This document shows, in pieces, positions 25,593-35,534 of a stretch of 64,000 nucleotides of DNA (its first letter is position 1; each line of letters opens with the position of its first letter). Made by a program: the position numbers and the translations under genes. Below the pieces are notes generated by a model, which saw nothing but the letters and a program-made list of their open reading frames with translations, was not told where the DNA came from and did not search any database. The stretch covers positions 22,594 to 86,593 of the forward strand of contig JBBINV010000007.1 in NCBI GenBank assembly GCA_037443705.1, in the 5' to 3' direction. The stretch comes from 2-02-FULL-66-14 sp037443705 (GTDB taxonomy: Bacteria; Pseudomonadota; Gammaproteobacteria; Burkholderiales; SG8-39).

Positions 25593-26633
25593 ATGCGCGA
25601 ACCGCGGATCAAGACCACCGTCGTAGGCTCCTACCCCGTGCCCGAGTGGCTCGCCGCCGCGCCCTCGGAGCAGGCGCTGACGGACGCGACGCGCGTGGTG
25701 TTGCACACCCAGGAGCGCGCCGGGATCGACCTGGTGTGCGACGGCGAGCTCTACCGCTTCGACCTCAACCATCCCGAGACCAACGGCATGATCGAGTATT
25801 TCACGCGGCCGATGGAGGGGATCCGGAGCGACATCGGCTTCTCGGACTGGATCGAGTACTCGCGCGGCCCGGGCATGCGCTTTCGCACGCGCCCGCCGGG
25901 CGTCGTCGTGGGCCCCGTGGGCGCGGGGACGCTCAACCTGCCGATCCCGTGCGCACGCGCGAAAGCCCTTGCCGGCCGGCCGTTCAAGTTCACGCTGACC
26001 GGCCCCCACATGCTCGCAAAGACGCTGCACGACCGTCACTACCGCGACGCCGAGAAGCTCGCGTACGCGATCGCCGGGGTTCTTGCCGAGCAGGTAAAGC
26101 GCCTCGACGCCGACGTGGTGCAGGTGGACGAAGCCAATCTGCCGGGCCATCCCGGAGAGTGGAAGTGGGCGGCGGCCGCGATCAACAGGGTGCTGAAGGC
26201 GGTGCCGAAGAAGGCCAGGGCCGCGGTGCACCTGTGCTTCGGCAATTACGGCGGGCAGAGCGTGCAGAAGGGCACCTGGGCGAAGCTGATGGATTACCTA
26301 AACGCGCTCCACGTCGACCACATCGTGATGGAGTGCGCCCATCGCCCGCGCGAGGAGCTCGAGGTCTTCAGGGAGCTGCGGCGCGACATCGGCTTCGGCC
26401 TCGGCGTCATCGACATCAAGCGCACCGAGATCGAGTCCGCCGACGAGGTGGCGCGGGCAATCGAGCGGGCGGAAAGAATCCTCGGCAGGCGGAGAATCCG
26501 CTACGTCCATCCCGACTGCGGCTTCTGGATGCTCAAGCGCAACATCGCGGACGGCAAGATCCGCGCGCTGGTCGCCGGGCGCGACCTCTACGAGGGCCGC
26601 TCGCCGAGCGCTTCCAGGATGCCGCGGATATAG
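25593..26633 (+). CDS. cobalamin-independent methionine synthase C-terminal domain-like protein
   Basis: 346 aa, corresponding only to the catalytic C-terminal half of MetE. Zinc ligands are in place: His and Cys in AAVHLCFGNYGG, Glu in HIVMECAHRP, and Cys in YVHPDCGFWML. The opening IKTTVVGSYPVPEWL is typical of the short archaeal/YxjG-like form. It probably transfers a methyl group to or from a thiol, perhaps with a non-folate donor; a housekeeping methionine-synthase role is doubtful given the short form. The 3' end overlaps the convergent isomerase gene by 46 bases, so the last 15 or so residues are probably poorly constrained. Confidence 0.85.
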   Translation: MREPRIKTTVVGSYPVPEWLAAAPSEQALTDATRVVLHTQERAGIDLVCDGELYRFDLNHPETNGMIEYFTRPMEGIRSDIGFSDWIEYSRGPGMRFRTRPPGVVVGPVGAGTLNLPIPCARAKALAGRPFKFTLTGPHMLAKTLHDRHYRDAEKLAYAIAGVLAEQVKRLDADVVQVDEANLPGHPGEWKWAAAAINRVLKAVPKKARAAVHLCFGNYGGQSVQKGTWAKLMDYLNALHVDHIVMECAHRPREELEVFRELRRDIGFGLGVIDIKRTEIESADEVARAIERAERILGRRRIRYVHPDCGFWMLKRNIADGKIRALVAGRDLYEGRSPSASRMPRI

Positions 26634-27430
26634 CCGATCGCGCGCGCAGCGGCGCCGGGCCCGTCGGGCACGTAGTCGAAGGGCTCCACCGCAATGTCCC
26701 CGTCGTAGCCGTGGCGCACCAGCGCCGCCACGAGCGGCGCGAAGCGCTGCTCGCCCTGGCCGGGTCCGCGCCGGTTGCGGTCGTTCACCTGCACGTGCGC
26801 GATCATGCCCGGCGGCAGCCACCGGTCCACGAGCGCCGCGAGAGGCGCCGTTTCCATGCGGCCCGCGGCGCTGCAGTCGAGCATGGTGCGCACCGCGCGG
26901 CTGCCGACCGCCTCCACGATCCGCACCGCCTCCTCGAGCGTGTTGATGAGCGGGGTCTGCTCCGCAGCGAGCGGCTCCACGCAATACAGCACGCCCGCCT
27001 TCTCGGCGCGCTCGGCGATCGCGGCGAAGCACTCCTGCGCGCGCCCGAGCGCCGCCGCGCGCGTGTCGCCCGGATCGACACGCCGCTGCTGCGGCGAGCC
27101 GTGCACGAGGTAGCGCCCGCCGAGCGCGGCGCACAGATCGATCAGCGCGAGCATCACGTCGATGGTCTTGCCGCGCACCGCGGAATCGCGCGCGGAGATC
27201 GAGAGCCCCGCGGGCTTGAGGAGCAGCCAGTGCAGCCCCGTGATCGCGATGCCGGCGTCCTCGGCTGCCGAGCGCGCCGCCGCGATCTGCGCTCGCCCGA
27301 GCCGGTGCGGCTCCTCCGACAGCGTGTAGGGCGCGATCTCCAGCCCGTCGTAACCGAGCTTGGCCGCGTACACGCACTGCTGCGGGAACGGCATCGGCGC
27401 GACCACTTCGTTGCACAGCGCGATTCGCAT
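26588..27430 (-). CDS. TIM-barrel sugar phosphate isomerase/epimerase
   Basis: 280 aa, second AP-endonuclease-2-type barrel of the window. Metal-ligand stretches: Glu in VLYCVEPLAAEQTPLI, Asp in VRTMLDCSAAGRMETAP, His in GMIAHVQVNDRNRRGPG, and Glu in GDIAVEPFDYVPDGP. It lies between, and in opposite orientation to, the two MetE-like genes. The RNRRGPGQGEQRF stretch is the usual phosphate/keto-sugar loop of this group. Substrate unknown. Confidence 0.85.
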   Translation of the reverse strand: MRIALCNEVVAPMPFPQQCVYAAKLGYDGLEIAPYTLSEEPHRLGRAQIAAARSAAEDAGIAITGLHWLLLKPAGLSISARDSAVRGKTIDVMLALIDLCAALGGRYLVHGSPQQRRVDPGDTRAAALGRAQECFAAIAERAEKAGVLYCVEPLAAEQTPLINTLEEAVRIVEAVGSRAVRTMLDCSAAGRMETAPLAALVDRWLPPGMIAHVQVNDRNRRGPGQGEQRFAPLVAALVRHGYDGDIAVEPFDYVPDGPGAAARAIGYIRGILEALGERPS

Positions 27431-27466
27431 GCATCAGAATATAAACCCAACCACGGAGACATCGCC

Positions 27467-28576
27467 ATGACCGCCCGCACCACGCCGCCGTTCCGCGCCG
27501 ACCACGTAGGAAGCTTTCTGAGGCCCCGGTACCTCCTGGAAGCACGCGACCAGGCCGCGAAGGGAAGCATCACCGCCGCACAGCTGCGCGCGGTGGAAGA
27601 CCGCGCCATCACGGAGGTGGTGAGAGCGCAGGAAGTCGCGGGCCTGCAAGCCATCACCGACGGCGAGTTCCGGCGCACCTACTTCCACATCGATTTCCTG
27701 CGGCAGCTGGGCGGGGTGCAGGCCGACGAGCCGAAGACCGTGCGCAAGCCCGACGGGACCGAGGAGCTCGCGCCGCCCGTGATGCGCGTGATCGGAAAGG
27801 TCCGCCACGCGGCGAACATCCAGCTCGCCGACTTCGAGTACCTGAAGAGCCAGACCGCGCGCACGCCCAAGGTCACGATCCCCTCGCCAACGATGCTGCA
27901 CTTCCGCGGCGGGCGCGCGGGCATCAGCAAGGAGCACTACCCCGAGCTCGAGCCCGATTTCTACGAGGACGTGGCGAAGGCCTACGGCGACGAGCTGCGG
28001 TCGCTTGCCGCTGCGGGCTGCACCTACGTGCAACTGGACGACACGAACCTGGCGTATCTCTGCGATGACAGGATGCGTGAGGCCGCGCGCGCGCGCGGCG
28101 ACGACCCGAACGAGCTCCCGCACCGCTACGCCGGGTTCATCAACCGCGTGGTGGCGCAGAAGCCAGCGGGCATGACGCTCGCCATCCACCTGTGCCGCGG
28201 CAACTTCAAGAGCACCTGGGCCGCGCAGGGCGGCTACGAACCCGTGGCGGAGGCACTCCTCAGGGAGATGAACGTGGACGCGTATTTCCTGGAATACGAC
28301 GACGCGCGCAGCGGCGACTTCAAGCCGCTGCGGCACCTGCCGAAGGGGAAGATCGTCGTCCTCGGCCTCGTCACCACCAAGCTCGGCGAACTCGAAAAGA
28401 AGGACGACTTGAAGCGCCGCATCGACGAAGCAGCGAAGTTCGCACCCCTCGACCAGCTGTGCCTCTCACCGCAGTGCGGCTTCTCCAGCACCGTGCACGG
28501 CAACGTGATCCCGTTTGATGCACAGTGGGCCAAGATCCGGCTCGTGATCGAGACGGCGAACGAGGTGTGGGGCTAA
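27467..28576 (+). CDS. MetE-like methyltransferase (YxjG/YxjH type)
   Basis: 369 aa from the ATG at 27467. Begins RADHVGSFLRPRYLLEARDQAAKG, the signature of the short single-domain MetE relatives. Zinc ligands: His-x-Cys in LAIHLCRGNFKS, Glu in AYFLEYDDARSG, Cys in CLSPQCGFSS. The first part of the substrate pocket, ITDGEFRR, is conserved. Members are annotated as 5-methyltetrahydropteroyltriglutamate-homocysteine methyltransferases, but the homocysteine methyl donor of the short forms is uncertain. Paired with the 25593 gene as a second, diverged member of the same family. Confidence 0.87.
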   Translation: MTARTTPPFRADHVGSFLRPRYLLEARDQAAKGSITAAQLRAVEDRAITEVVRAQEVAGLQAITDGEFRRTYFHIDFLRQLGGVQADEPKTVRKPDGTEELAPPVMRVIGKVRHAANIQLADFEYLKSQTARTPKVTIPSPTMLHFRGGRAGISKEHYPELEPDFYEDVAKAYGDELRSLAAAGCTYVQLDDTNLAYLCDDRMREAARARGDDPNELPHRYAGFINRVVAQKPAGMTLAIHLCRGNFKSTWAAQGGYEPVAEALLREMNVDAYFLEYDDARSGDFKPLRHLPKGKIVVLGLVTTKLGELEKKDDLKRRIDEAAKFAPLDQLCLSPQCGFSSTVHGNVIPFDAQWAKIRLVIETANEVWG

Positions 28577-28591
28577 CCGGGAAATACGGAC

Positions 28592-28846
28592 GTGGCGCGC
28601 TCGCGCCTCGGTGGGCAAATCGCGCAGGCCGCGGCCTTCTTCGGCACGATCGGAGCGCGGTTTGCATTGATCGGGGGCTTGGCACTTGCGACGCACAAGG
28701 TCATACGCGCCACCCAGGATCTCGAGGATATCCGTGCGCTGCTGCGCACCAACCGCGCCGCCCTGGACGTAGAGGAGCTTCGCGAGTGCTTTCAACTTTT
28801 CGACCGCGAGTCTCTGCTCGATGACCCCCTGCGCCAAACCCGCTGA
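28592..28846 (+). pseudogene. internally deleted nucleotidyltransferase (AbiEii/DUF6036-like)
   Basis: 84 codons that read as the two ends of a much longer protein. Residues 22-41 (GARFALIGGLALATHKVIRA) match the GG-x-A start of a nucleotidyltransferase, with RATQD where the catalytic RxTxDxD motif would begin. This runs straight into DLEDIRALLRTNRAALDVEELRECFQLFDRESLLDD, which resembles the C-terminal end of the same kind of protein. The middle, about 100 or more residues with the rest of the active site, is gone. The frame stays open, so a non-catalytic product may be made. It starts 16 bases after the MetE-like stop. Confidence 0.6.
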
Positions 28847-29003
28847 GCCGCCGTTCGCCGCCGAAGGAGGGCTCGAAGCGCCCGCGCGCCTCGGGCAGGA
28901 TCCTTATGCGGCACTCGACGACCTGATGGCGGTGGTCGAAGCCGTCTGCCCCGTCGGACCGCCGCGCGGCCCGATCAAGGAAGGCAGCGGGTTTCTGATG
29001 TGA
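28821..29003 (+). CDS. short conserved protein linked to the nucleotidyltransferase remnant
   Basis: 60 aa, ATG overlapping the end of the remnant by 26 bases. The C-terminal GQDPYAALDDLMAVVEAVCPVGPPRG resembles a short protein type (DPYxxLDDLMxVVEALCPxWPxR) that I recall beside nucleotidyltransferase genes in proteobacteria; the Trp of that motif is replaced by Gly here. Coupled position suggests a partner of the toxin-like enzyme. Functional assignment is not possible, and the pair is probably decaying. Confidence 0.45.
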   Translation: MTPCAKPAEPPFAAEGGLEAPARLGQDPYAALDDLMAVVEAVCPVGPPRGPIKEGSGFLM

Positions 29004-29195
29004 CCGGGCGGTGCGGCGGCTGACGAGCCGGCCGACCTCGATTCAAGGCCCGCGGCATTTCGATCGGCACGACATCGCGCCCATCAAGGCGCCCGGCGTG
29101 CCCCAGAAGAGCGCCGCGATTCGAAATCGAGCGTCGGGCTGCTTCCAACCGGTTCTGCCGGGTTCCCGCTTCTGGGCGGACCAGGGCCCGATCAC
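29004..29195. other. non-coding gap
   Basis: About 190 bases between the short conserved protein and the convergent cupin gene. No ORF with family resemblance was found on either strand, and no hairpin followed by a T-tract was seen. It may hold further debris of the deleted nucleotidyltransferase locus. Confidence 0.4.
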
Positions 29196-29606
29196 TCACC
29201 GGAACAGAGCCTTCCCCCACGCCGCGTTCCAGTCCTCGCCCGCGGCGTCGAGCTCGCGGCCGTCGGCTTCGAAGAATTTGTTCGGGATCTGGAAGACGGC
29301 GAGCATGACCCCGCCCTGAGGGCCGCCCCAGGCTTCGTGGCGGCTGCCGGCGGGGCGCCAGACGAATTCGCCCGCCCTGCATTCGCCCTCGCCGCAGCAC
29401 AGGCTTCCTTCGAGCACGTAGGTCTGCTCCACGAGCACGTGCTCGTGATCGGGCAGGCGCGCGCCCGGGGCCATCCTGAGAAGCATCGTGAGGAGACCCG
29501 TGTCGCGCTCGAAGTAGAGCGTTTTCGTCTCCACGCCCGGAAAGCGCGTCTTCTCCCAGGGCAGGCCCTGCGCTCTCACGAAGCGGCTCGCAAGCGGCGC
29601 GGTCAC
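29196..29606 (-). CDS. cupin domain-containing protein
   Basis: 136 aa from a GTG at 29606 that overlaps the pyruvate kinase stop (GTGA); the much longer open frame upstream is pyk shadow. Single-domain cupin: motif 1 in LPDHEHVLVEQTYVLEGSL (His, His, Glu-type ligands) and motif 2 in AGEFVWRPAGSRHEAWGG (His). ChrR-like anti-sigma cupins and small dioxygenases look like this. Last gene of the Calvin operon; its link with carbon fixation is unknown. Confidence 0.8.
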   Translation of the reverse strand: MTAPLASRFVRAQGLPWEKTRFPGVETKTLYFERDTGLLTMLLRMAPGARLPDHEHVLVEQTYVLEGSLCCGEGECRAGEFVWRPAGSRHEAWGGPQGGVMLAVFQIPNKFFEADGRELDAAGEDWNAAWGKALFR

Positions 29607-31042
29607 GGCTTGCGGTGCTCGCCTACGCGCACGATCTTCATGGTGTTGGTGCCTCCGGCCTTGCCGATCGGCTCGCCGATGGTGAGGACGATCAGATCGC
29701 CCATCTTCACCACGCCGTTCGCCACGAGCACGTTCTCGGCTTCCGCGAGCAGCTCCTCGCGGTCGTGGCCCACGTACTTGACCATCAGCGGATAGACGTC
29801 CCGAAAGAGCGCGCAGCGATAGCGCGTGGAGGTCTGCGAGGTGAGCGCGTAGATCGGCACGCCGCAGTTGAGGCGCGACATCCACAGCGCCGTGGAGCCC
29901 GACTCGGTGAGGGTGGCGATCGCCTTGGCCTTCATGTGGAACGCGGTGAACAGCGCCGCCATCGCGATCGACTGGTCCACCCGCGAGAAGACGCGATTCA
30001 GGAAATCCTGCTCGAGGTTGAGCGGCAGCGTCTGCTCGGCCTCCACGCAGATGCGATCCATCGCCTCGATCACCTCTACGGGGTATCTTCCGCTCGCGGT
30101 CTCGGCCGACAGCATCACCGCGTCCGTGCCGTCGAGCACCGCGTTCGCGACGTCCGACACCTCGGCGCGCGTGGGCACCGGGCTCGCAATCATCGACTCC
30201 ATCATCTGCGTCGCGGTGATGGTGAGCTTGTTCGCCTCCCGCGCCAGACGAATCATCTTCTTCTGGAGCGCCGGGACCGAGGCGTCGCCGACCTCGACCG
30301 CGAGGTCGCCGCGCGCCACCATGATGCCATCGCACGCGTCCATGATGTCCTTGAGCGCGCCCTGCCCCACGGCCTCGGCGCGCTCGATCTTGGCGATGAG
30401 GAACGACTTTCCGCCCGCGGCGCGCGTAAGCTCGCGCGCCATGTACATGTCGGCCCCGGACTTGGGGAAGGACACCGCGAGGTAATCGGCCTGGAGTTTC
30501 GCCGCGGTGCGGATGTCCTCCATGTCCTTCGGCGTGAGTGCAGGCGCGGACAGTCCCCCGCCCTGCCGGTTGATGCCCTTGTTGTTGGACAGCACGCCGC
30601 CGTGGCGCACCACGGTGTGCACCTCCTCGCCGCGCACCGCCGTCACGTCGAGCACGATCCTGCCGTCGTCGAGCAGCAGTACCGAGCCTTCGGCCACGTC
30701 GCGCGGCAGCTCCTTGTAGTCGAGGCCCGCGCGCGTGCCGTCGCCTAGGGCGCACGCGGCGTCGAGGACGAATTTCTGCCCCTTCTCCAGCGTGACCTTG
30801 CCGTCGCGGAACTTGCCGACGCGGATCTTGGGACCCTGCAGGTCGCACATGATCGCGACGGTGCGCCCGGTCTTGCGCGCGATGTCCTTTACGAGATCCG
30901 CGCGCGCGAGATGGTCTTCGGCGGCGCCGTGCGAGAAGTTGAGCCGCACCACGTCTACGCCGGCACGCACCATGCGCTCGAGCGTTGCAGGATCGCTCGA
31001 GGCGGGTCCGAGCGTGGCGACGATCTTGGTGCTTCGGAGCAT
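29603..31042 (-). CDS. pyk: pyruvate kinase
   Basis: 479 aa, ATG at 31042 chosen because MLRSTKIVATLGPASSDP is the standard N-terminus. All domains are present: RLNFSHGAAEDHLAR, DLQGPKIRVGKF, the active-site Lys in KIERAEAV, the metal site in GIMVARGDLAVEVG, and MMESMI in ATQMMESMIASPVPTRAEVSDVANAV; the C-terminal domain is complete. Converts phosphoenolpyruvate and ADP to pyruvate and ATP. It lies 257 bases after pgk, in the same direction. Placement at the end of a cbb operon channels 3-phosphoglycerate to pyruvate. Confidence 0.96.
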   Translation of the reverse strand: MLRSTKIVATLGPASSDPATLERMVRAGVDVVRLNFSHGAAEDHLARADLVKDIARKTGRTVAIMCDLQGPKIRVGKFRDGKVTLEKGQKFVLDAACALGDGTRAGLDYKELPRDVAEGSVLLLDDGRIVLDVTAVRGEEVHTVVRHGGVLSNNKGINRQGGGLSAPALTPKDMEDIRTAAKLQADYLAVSFPKSGADMYMARELTRAAGGKSFLIAKIERAEAVGQGALKDIMDACDGIMVARGDLAVEVGDASVPALQKKMIRLAREANKLTITATQMMESMIASPVPTRAEVSDVANAVLDGTDAVMLSAETASGRYPVEVIEAMDRICVEAEQTLPLNLEQDFLNRVFSRVDQSIAMAALFTAFHMKAKAIATLTESGSTALWMSRLNCGVPIYALTSQTSTRYRCALFRDVYPLMVKYVGHDREELLAEAENVLVANGVVKMGDLIVLTIGEPIGKAGGTNTMKIVRVGEHRKP

Positions 31043-31299
31043 CGTGGCAGTGTAACATCGCACGGTGAGCCGACTCCGGCACCGCGCTGGCTGCCGCCGG
31101 CGCATTCGTCGGCGCGTTCGGCCTCGCGCAGACACCGAGGCGACGCGCGCGCCGAAGTCGCGAAGCCCGCGGTTGCGGTCGACACGGTGTTCCCCGGTGC
31201 GGACCGGGAAGGCCGCTTCGACTACCCGGCCGATCCGGGCCTGGAGACGGTAAACCCCGACATGCAGGACGCCGGCGCCGGCGTCAGCCTCAAGAAACG
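31043..31299. other. intergenic stretch with possible degenerate coding sequence
   Basis: 257 bases between pgk and pyk. On the plus strand one frame reads through to a stop at 31303, ending GLETVNPDMQDAGAGVSLKKR, and another frame has a short hydrophobic stretch AAAGAFVGAFGLAQ like a signal peptide. The two are in different frames and no start codon fits, so this may be a frameshifted small secreted-protein gene or chance. No clear terminator or promoter for pyk was recognised. Confidence 0.25.
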
Positions 31300-32457
<1,158 letters not shown>

Positions 32458-33471
32458 CTATCTTGCGTTCATCAGCGCGACCGCGACGTCGAGCATGCGG
32501 TTCGAGAACCCCCACTCGTTGTCATACCATGCCGACACTTTCACGAGCGTTCCGTTCGAGACCTTGGTGAGGGTCGAATCGAACACCGAGCTCGCCGGAC
32601 AGTGGTTGAAGTCGGAGGAAACGAGCGGGTCCTTGTTGTACTGCAGGATCCCCTTGAGGTCGCCCTTCGCCGCCTCGAGCACCGCGGCGTTCACCTCGTC
32701 CACCGTCGTGGCCTTCCTGGAAACAAAGCTCAGGTCGACGATCGACACGTTGATCGTGGGCACGCGGATCGCGAAGCCGTCGAGCTTGCCATTCAGGTGC
32801 GGGAGCACCAGCCCCACCGCGGCGGCCGCGCCGGTCTTGGTCGGGATCATGTTCTGGGACGCGGAGCGCGCGCGGCGCAAGTCCTTGTGATAGACGTCGG
32901 TCAGGACCTGGTCGTTGGTGTAGGAATGCACCGTGGTCATCAGGCCCGAGACCACCCCGATGCGGTCATCCAGCGCCTTCACGAGCGGCGCGAGGCAGTT
33001 GGTGGTGCACGAGGCGTTGGAGATTACGGTATCCGCGCCATTGAGCGCCGCGTGGTTCACGCCGTAAACGATGGTGCGGTCGACGTCCTTCTCGCCCGGC
33101 GCCGAGATGATCACCTTCTTCGCGCCCGCCGCGACGTGCGCGCCGGCCTTCGCCTTGCTGGTGAAAAGTCCCGTGCACTCCATCACGACGTCGACGCCCA
33201 TCGCCTTCCAGGGAAGCTTTGCGGGATCGCGCTCGGCGAGCACCTTGATGCGATCGCCGTTCACCACGAGCGCGTCGCCGTCCACCTCGACGGTGCCCTT
33301 GAAGCGCCCGTGCGCGGTGTCGTACTTGAGGAGGTGCGCGTTGGTCGCGGCATCGCCCAGGTCGTTCAGCGCGACGAACGCAAGCCCGTGCTTCCTGTCG
33401 CTTTCGTAGAAGGCGCGCAGCACGTTGCGCCCGATCCGGCCGAAGCCGTTGATTGCCACCTTGATGGTCAT
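32458..33471 (-). CDS. gap: type I glyceraldehyde-3-phosphate dehydrogenase
   Basis: 337 aa. NAD(P)-binding VAINGFGRIGRNVLRAFYES, active site ISNASCTTNCLAPLVKAL with the catalytic Cys, and phosphate-binding RSASQNMIPTKTGAA are present. The segment FVALNDLGDAATNAHLLKYDT has Asp at the position that usually favours NAD over NADP, so it may work with NADH or with both cofactors. Reduces 1,3-bisphosphoglycerate in the Calvin cycle. Start overlaps the tkt stop by 4 bases (33468-33471). Confidence 0.97.
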   Translation of the reverse strand: MTIKVAINGFGRIGRNVLRAFYESDRKHGLAFVALNDLGDAATNAHLLKYDTAHGRFKGTVEVDGDALVVNGDRIKVLAERDPAKLPWKAMGVDVVMECTGLFTSKAKAGAHVAAGAKKVIISAPGEKDVDRTIVYGVNHAALNGADTVISNASCTTNCLAPLVKALDDRIGVVSGLMTTVHSYTNDQVLTDVYHKDLRRARSASQNMIPTKTGAAAAVGLVLPHLNGKLDGFAIRVPTINVSIVDLSFVSRKATTVDEVNAAVLEAAKGDLKGILQYNKDPLVSSDFNHCPASSVFDSTLTKVSNGTLVKVSAWYDNEWGFSNRMLDVAVALMNAR

Positions 33472-35507
33472 GGGATCACGCTCCTTGCAACCTTGGCCAC
33501 GTTTTCGGCGGTGAAGCCGAAGTGCTTGAACAGTTCGCTCGCAGGCGCCGATTCCCCGAAGCGGTCGATGCCGACCACCGCGCCCTCCGCACCCACGTAC
33601 TTGCGCCAGTAGTCGGTGACACCCGCTTCAATCGCGACGCGCGGGATCGCAGGCGGCAGGACCGACGCCCGGTAAGCCTCCGTCTGGCGATCGAATACCG
33701 AGGTCGAAGGTATCGAAACGACCCGCACCGGCACCCCCTCGTCCGCCAGGAGCTTCTGCGCCTGCAGCGCGAGCGCGACTTCCGACCCCGTTGCGACCAG
33801 AACGGCGCGCGGGCTGCCGTTCGCTTCCGAAATGACGTATCCGCCCTTGCGGACCGCCGCGAGCTGCTCGGGATCGCGCTTGTGGAAAGGCAGGTTCTGC
33901 CGGGAAAGGAGCAGCGCCGTGGGACCGCTCGCGCGCTCGATGCCCGAGGCCCACGCGATCGCGGACTCCACGGTGTCGCACGGTCGCCAGACATCCAGGT
34001 TCGGGATCAGGCGCAGGGTGGCGGCATGCTCTATCGGCTGGTGCGTCGGCCCATCCTCGCCCAGGCCGATCGAGTCGTGCGTGAAGACGTAGATCACGCG
34101 AACCTGCATCAGCGCCGCCATGCGAATGGCGTTGCGTGCGTAGTCGGAGAACACGAGGAAGGTGCCGCCGTACGGGATGAAGCCGCCGTGCAGCGCCACG
34201 CCGTTCATGATCGCGCACATGCCGAACTCGCGCACCCCGTAGAAGAGGTAATTGCCCTCGCCCTCGCGCGCGATTGCCTTCGACGCCTTCACCATGGTGA
34301 GGTTCGAGCCGGTGAGGTCGGCCGAGCCGCCAAGGAGCTCGGGGATCGCCGGTTTGAGCGCCTCGAGCACATTTTGCGAGGCCTTTCGAGTCGCAACGGT
34401 CTCCGCTTTCTGATTGATCTCCTCCAGCAGGGAATCGAGACGCTCCCCGAGATCCTCGCGCAGCTCTCCCTTCATCCGGCGCCGGAAATCGGCTGCGAGC
34501 TCGGGATGCGCTTCCTCGTACGCCTCGAACAGCTTCGCCCACCTGCGCTCGGCGCGCTTGCCGGCCTTGCGCGCGTCCCACGCCGCGTACACGTGCGGCG
34601 GGACGACGAACGGGGGATGCGGCCAGCCGATCGCGGCGCGCGTCGCCGCGATCTCCGCTTCGCCGAGCGGCGCGCCGTGTGCCGCGCCGGTGTTCGCCTT
34701 GTGCGGCGCGCCCTTCGCGATCACGGTCTTGCAGCAGATGAGCGTGGGGCGGGAAGTCTCGCGCTTCGCCTTGCGGATCGCGCGATCCACGGCTTGCACG
34801 TCGTGGCCGTCGACGTTCGCGATCACCTGCCAGCCGTAGCCGGCGAAGCGCTTGGGCACGTCGTCGGTGTACCAGTTGGCGATGTGCGCCTTTTCCGAGT
34901 CGATCGAGATGCCGTTGTCGTCGTAGAGCGCGATCAGCTTCCCCAATCCCAGCGTGCCGGCGAGGGAACAGGCCTCGTGCGACACGCCCTCCATCATGCA
35001 GCCGTCGCCCATGAACACGAACGTGTAATGGTCGACGATCTCGAACCCGGGGCGGTTGAAGTGCGCTGCGAGCAGCCGCTCGGCGAGCGCCATGCCGACC
35101 GCGTTCGAGATGCCCTGTCCGAGCGGTCCCGTCGTGGTCTCTACGCCGGGCGCGCAGCCGCGCTCGGGATGCCCGGGGGTCTTCGAGCCCAGTTGCCGGA
35201 AACGCTTGAGTTCCTCGATCGGCAGGTCGTAGCCGGTGAGATGCAGCAGCGCGTAGAGCAGCATCGAGCCGTGGCCGTTCGAGAGCACGAAGCGGTCGCG
35301 GTTCGCCCAAGCGGGATCCGCAGGGTTGTGCCGGAGGTGCCTGCTCCAGAGCGCCACGGCGATCTCGGCCATGCCCATCGGCATGCCCGGATGGCCGGAC
35401 TTGGCGGCCTCGACCGCGTCCATCGCGAGCGCACGCAGCGCGTTCGCCATGTCGGCCTCGAGGTTCGTCCCGGTGCGGTTCAAGGGCGCGGTGGCCAGAT
35501 CGTTCAT
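33468..35507 (-). CDS. tkt: transketolase
   Basis: 679 aa, full length. KSGHPGMPMGMAEIAVALW, the thiamine-diphosphate motif FMGDGCMMEGVSHEACSLAGTLGLGKLIALYDDNGIS, and the transketolase signature in YIFTHDSIGLGEDGPTHQPIEH-type context (here VIYVFTHDSIGLGEDGPTHQ) are all visible. Transfers two-carbon units for RuBP regeneration. Located between gap and fba in the cbb operon (cbbT position). The 27 bases upstream are AT-rich, unusual for this region. Confidence 0.97.
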   Translation of the reverse strand: MNDLATAPLNRTGTNLEADMANALRALAMDAVEAAKSGHPGMPMGMAEIAVALWSRHLRHNPADPAWANRDRFVLSNGHGSMLLYALLHLTGYDLPIEELKRFRQLGSKTPGHPERGCAPGVETTTGPLGQGISNAVGMALAERLLAAHFNRPGFEIVDHYTFVFMGDGCMMEGVSHEACSLAGTLGLGKLIALYDDNGISIDSEKAHIANWYTDDVPKRFAGYGWQVIANVDGHDVQAVDRAIRKAKRETSRPTLICCKTVIAKGAPHKANTGAAHGAPLGEAEIAATRAAIGWPHPPFVVPPHVYAAWDARKAGKRAERRWAKLFEAYEEAHPELAADFRRRMKGELREDLGERLDSLLEEINQKAETVATRKASQNVLEALKPAIPELLGGSADLTGSNLTMVKASKAIAREGEGNYLFYGVREFGMCAIMNGVALHGGFIPYGGTFLVFSDYARNAIRMAALMQVRVIYVFTHDSIGLGEDGPTHQPIEHAATLRLIPNLDVWRPCDTVESAIAWASGIERASGPTALLLSRQNLPFHKRDPEQLAAVRKGGYVISEANGSPRAVLVATGSEVALALQAQKLLADEGVPVRVVSIPSTSVFDRQTEAYRASVLPPAIPRVAIEAGVTDYWRKYVGAEGAVVGIDRFGESAPASELFKHFGFTAENVAKVARSVIP

Positions 35508-35534
35508 GACGTGAAGAAAAATTATCTTAGAAAA

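Noticed and set aside
26634..27113. Antisense frames over the second TIM-barrel gene
   Set aside because: Ser/Arg/Ala-rich shadow frames without any motif.
29011..29319. 102-codon plus-strand frame near the cupin
   Set aside because: No recognisable family, and its second half is antisense to the cupin gene.
29607..31082. Upstream extension of the cupin frame through pyk
   Set aside because: It overlaps all of pyruvate kinase; the GTG at 29606 with a GTGA overlap gives a normal single-domain cupin.
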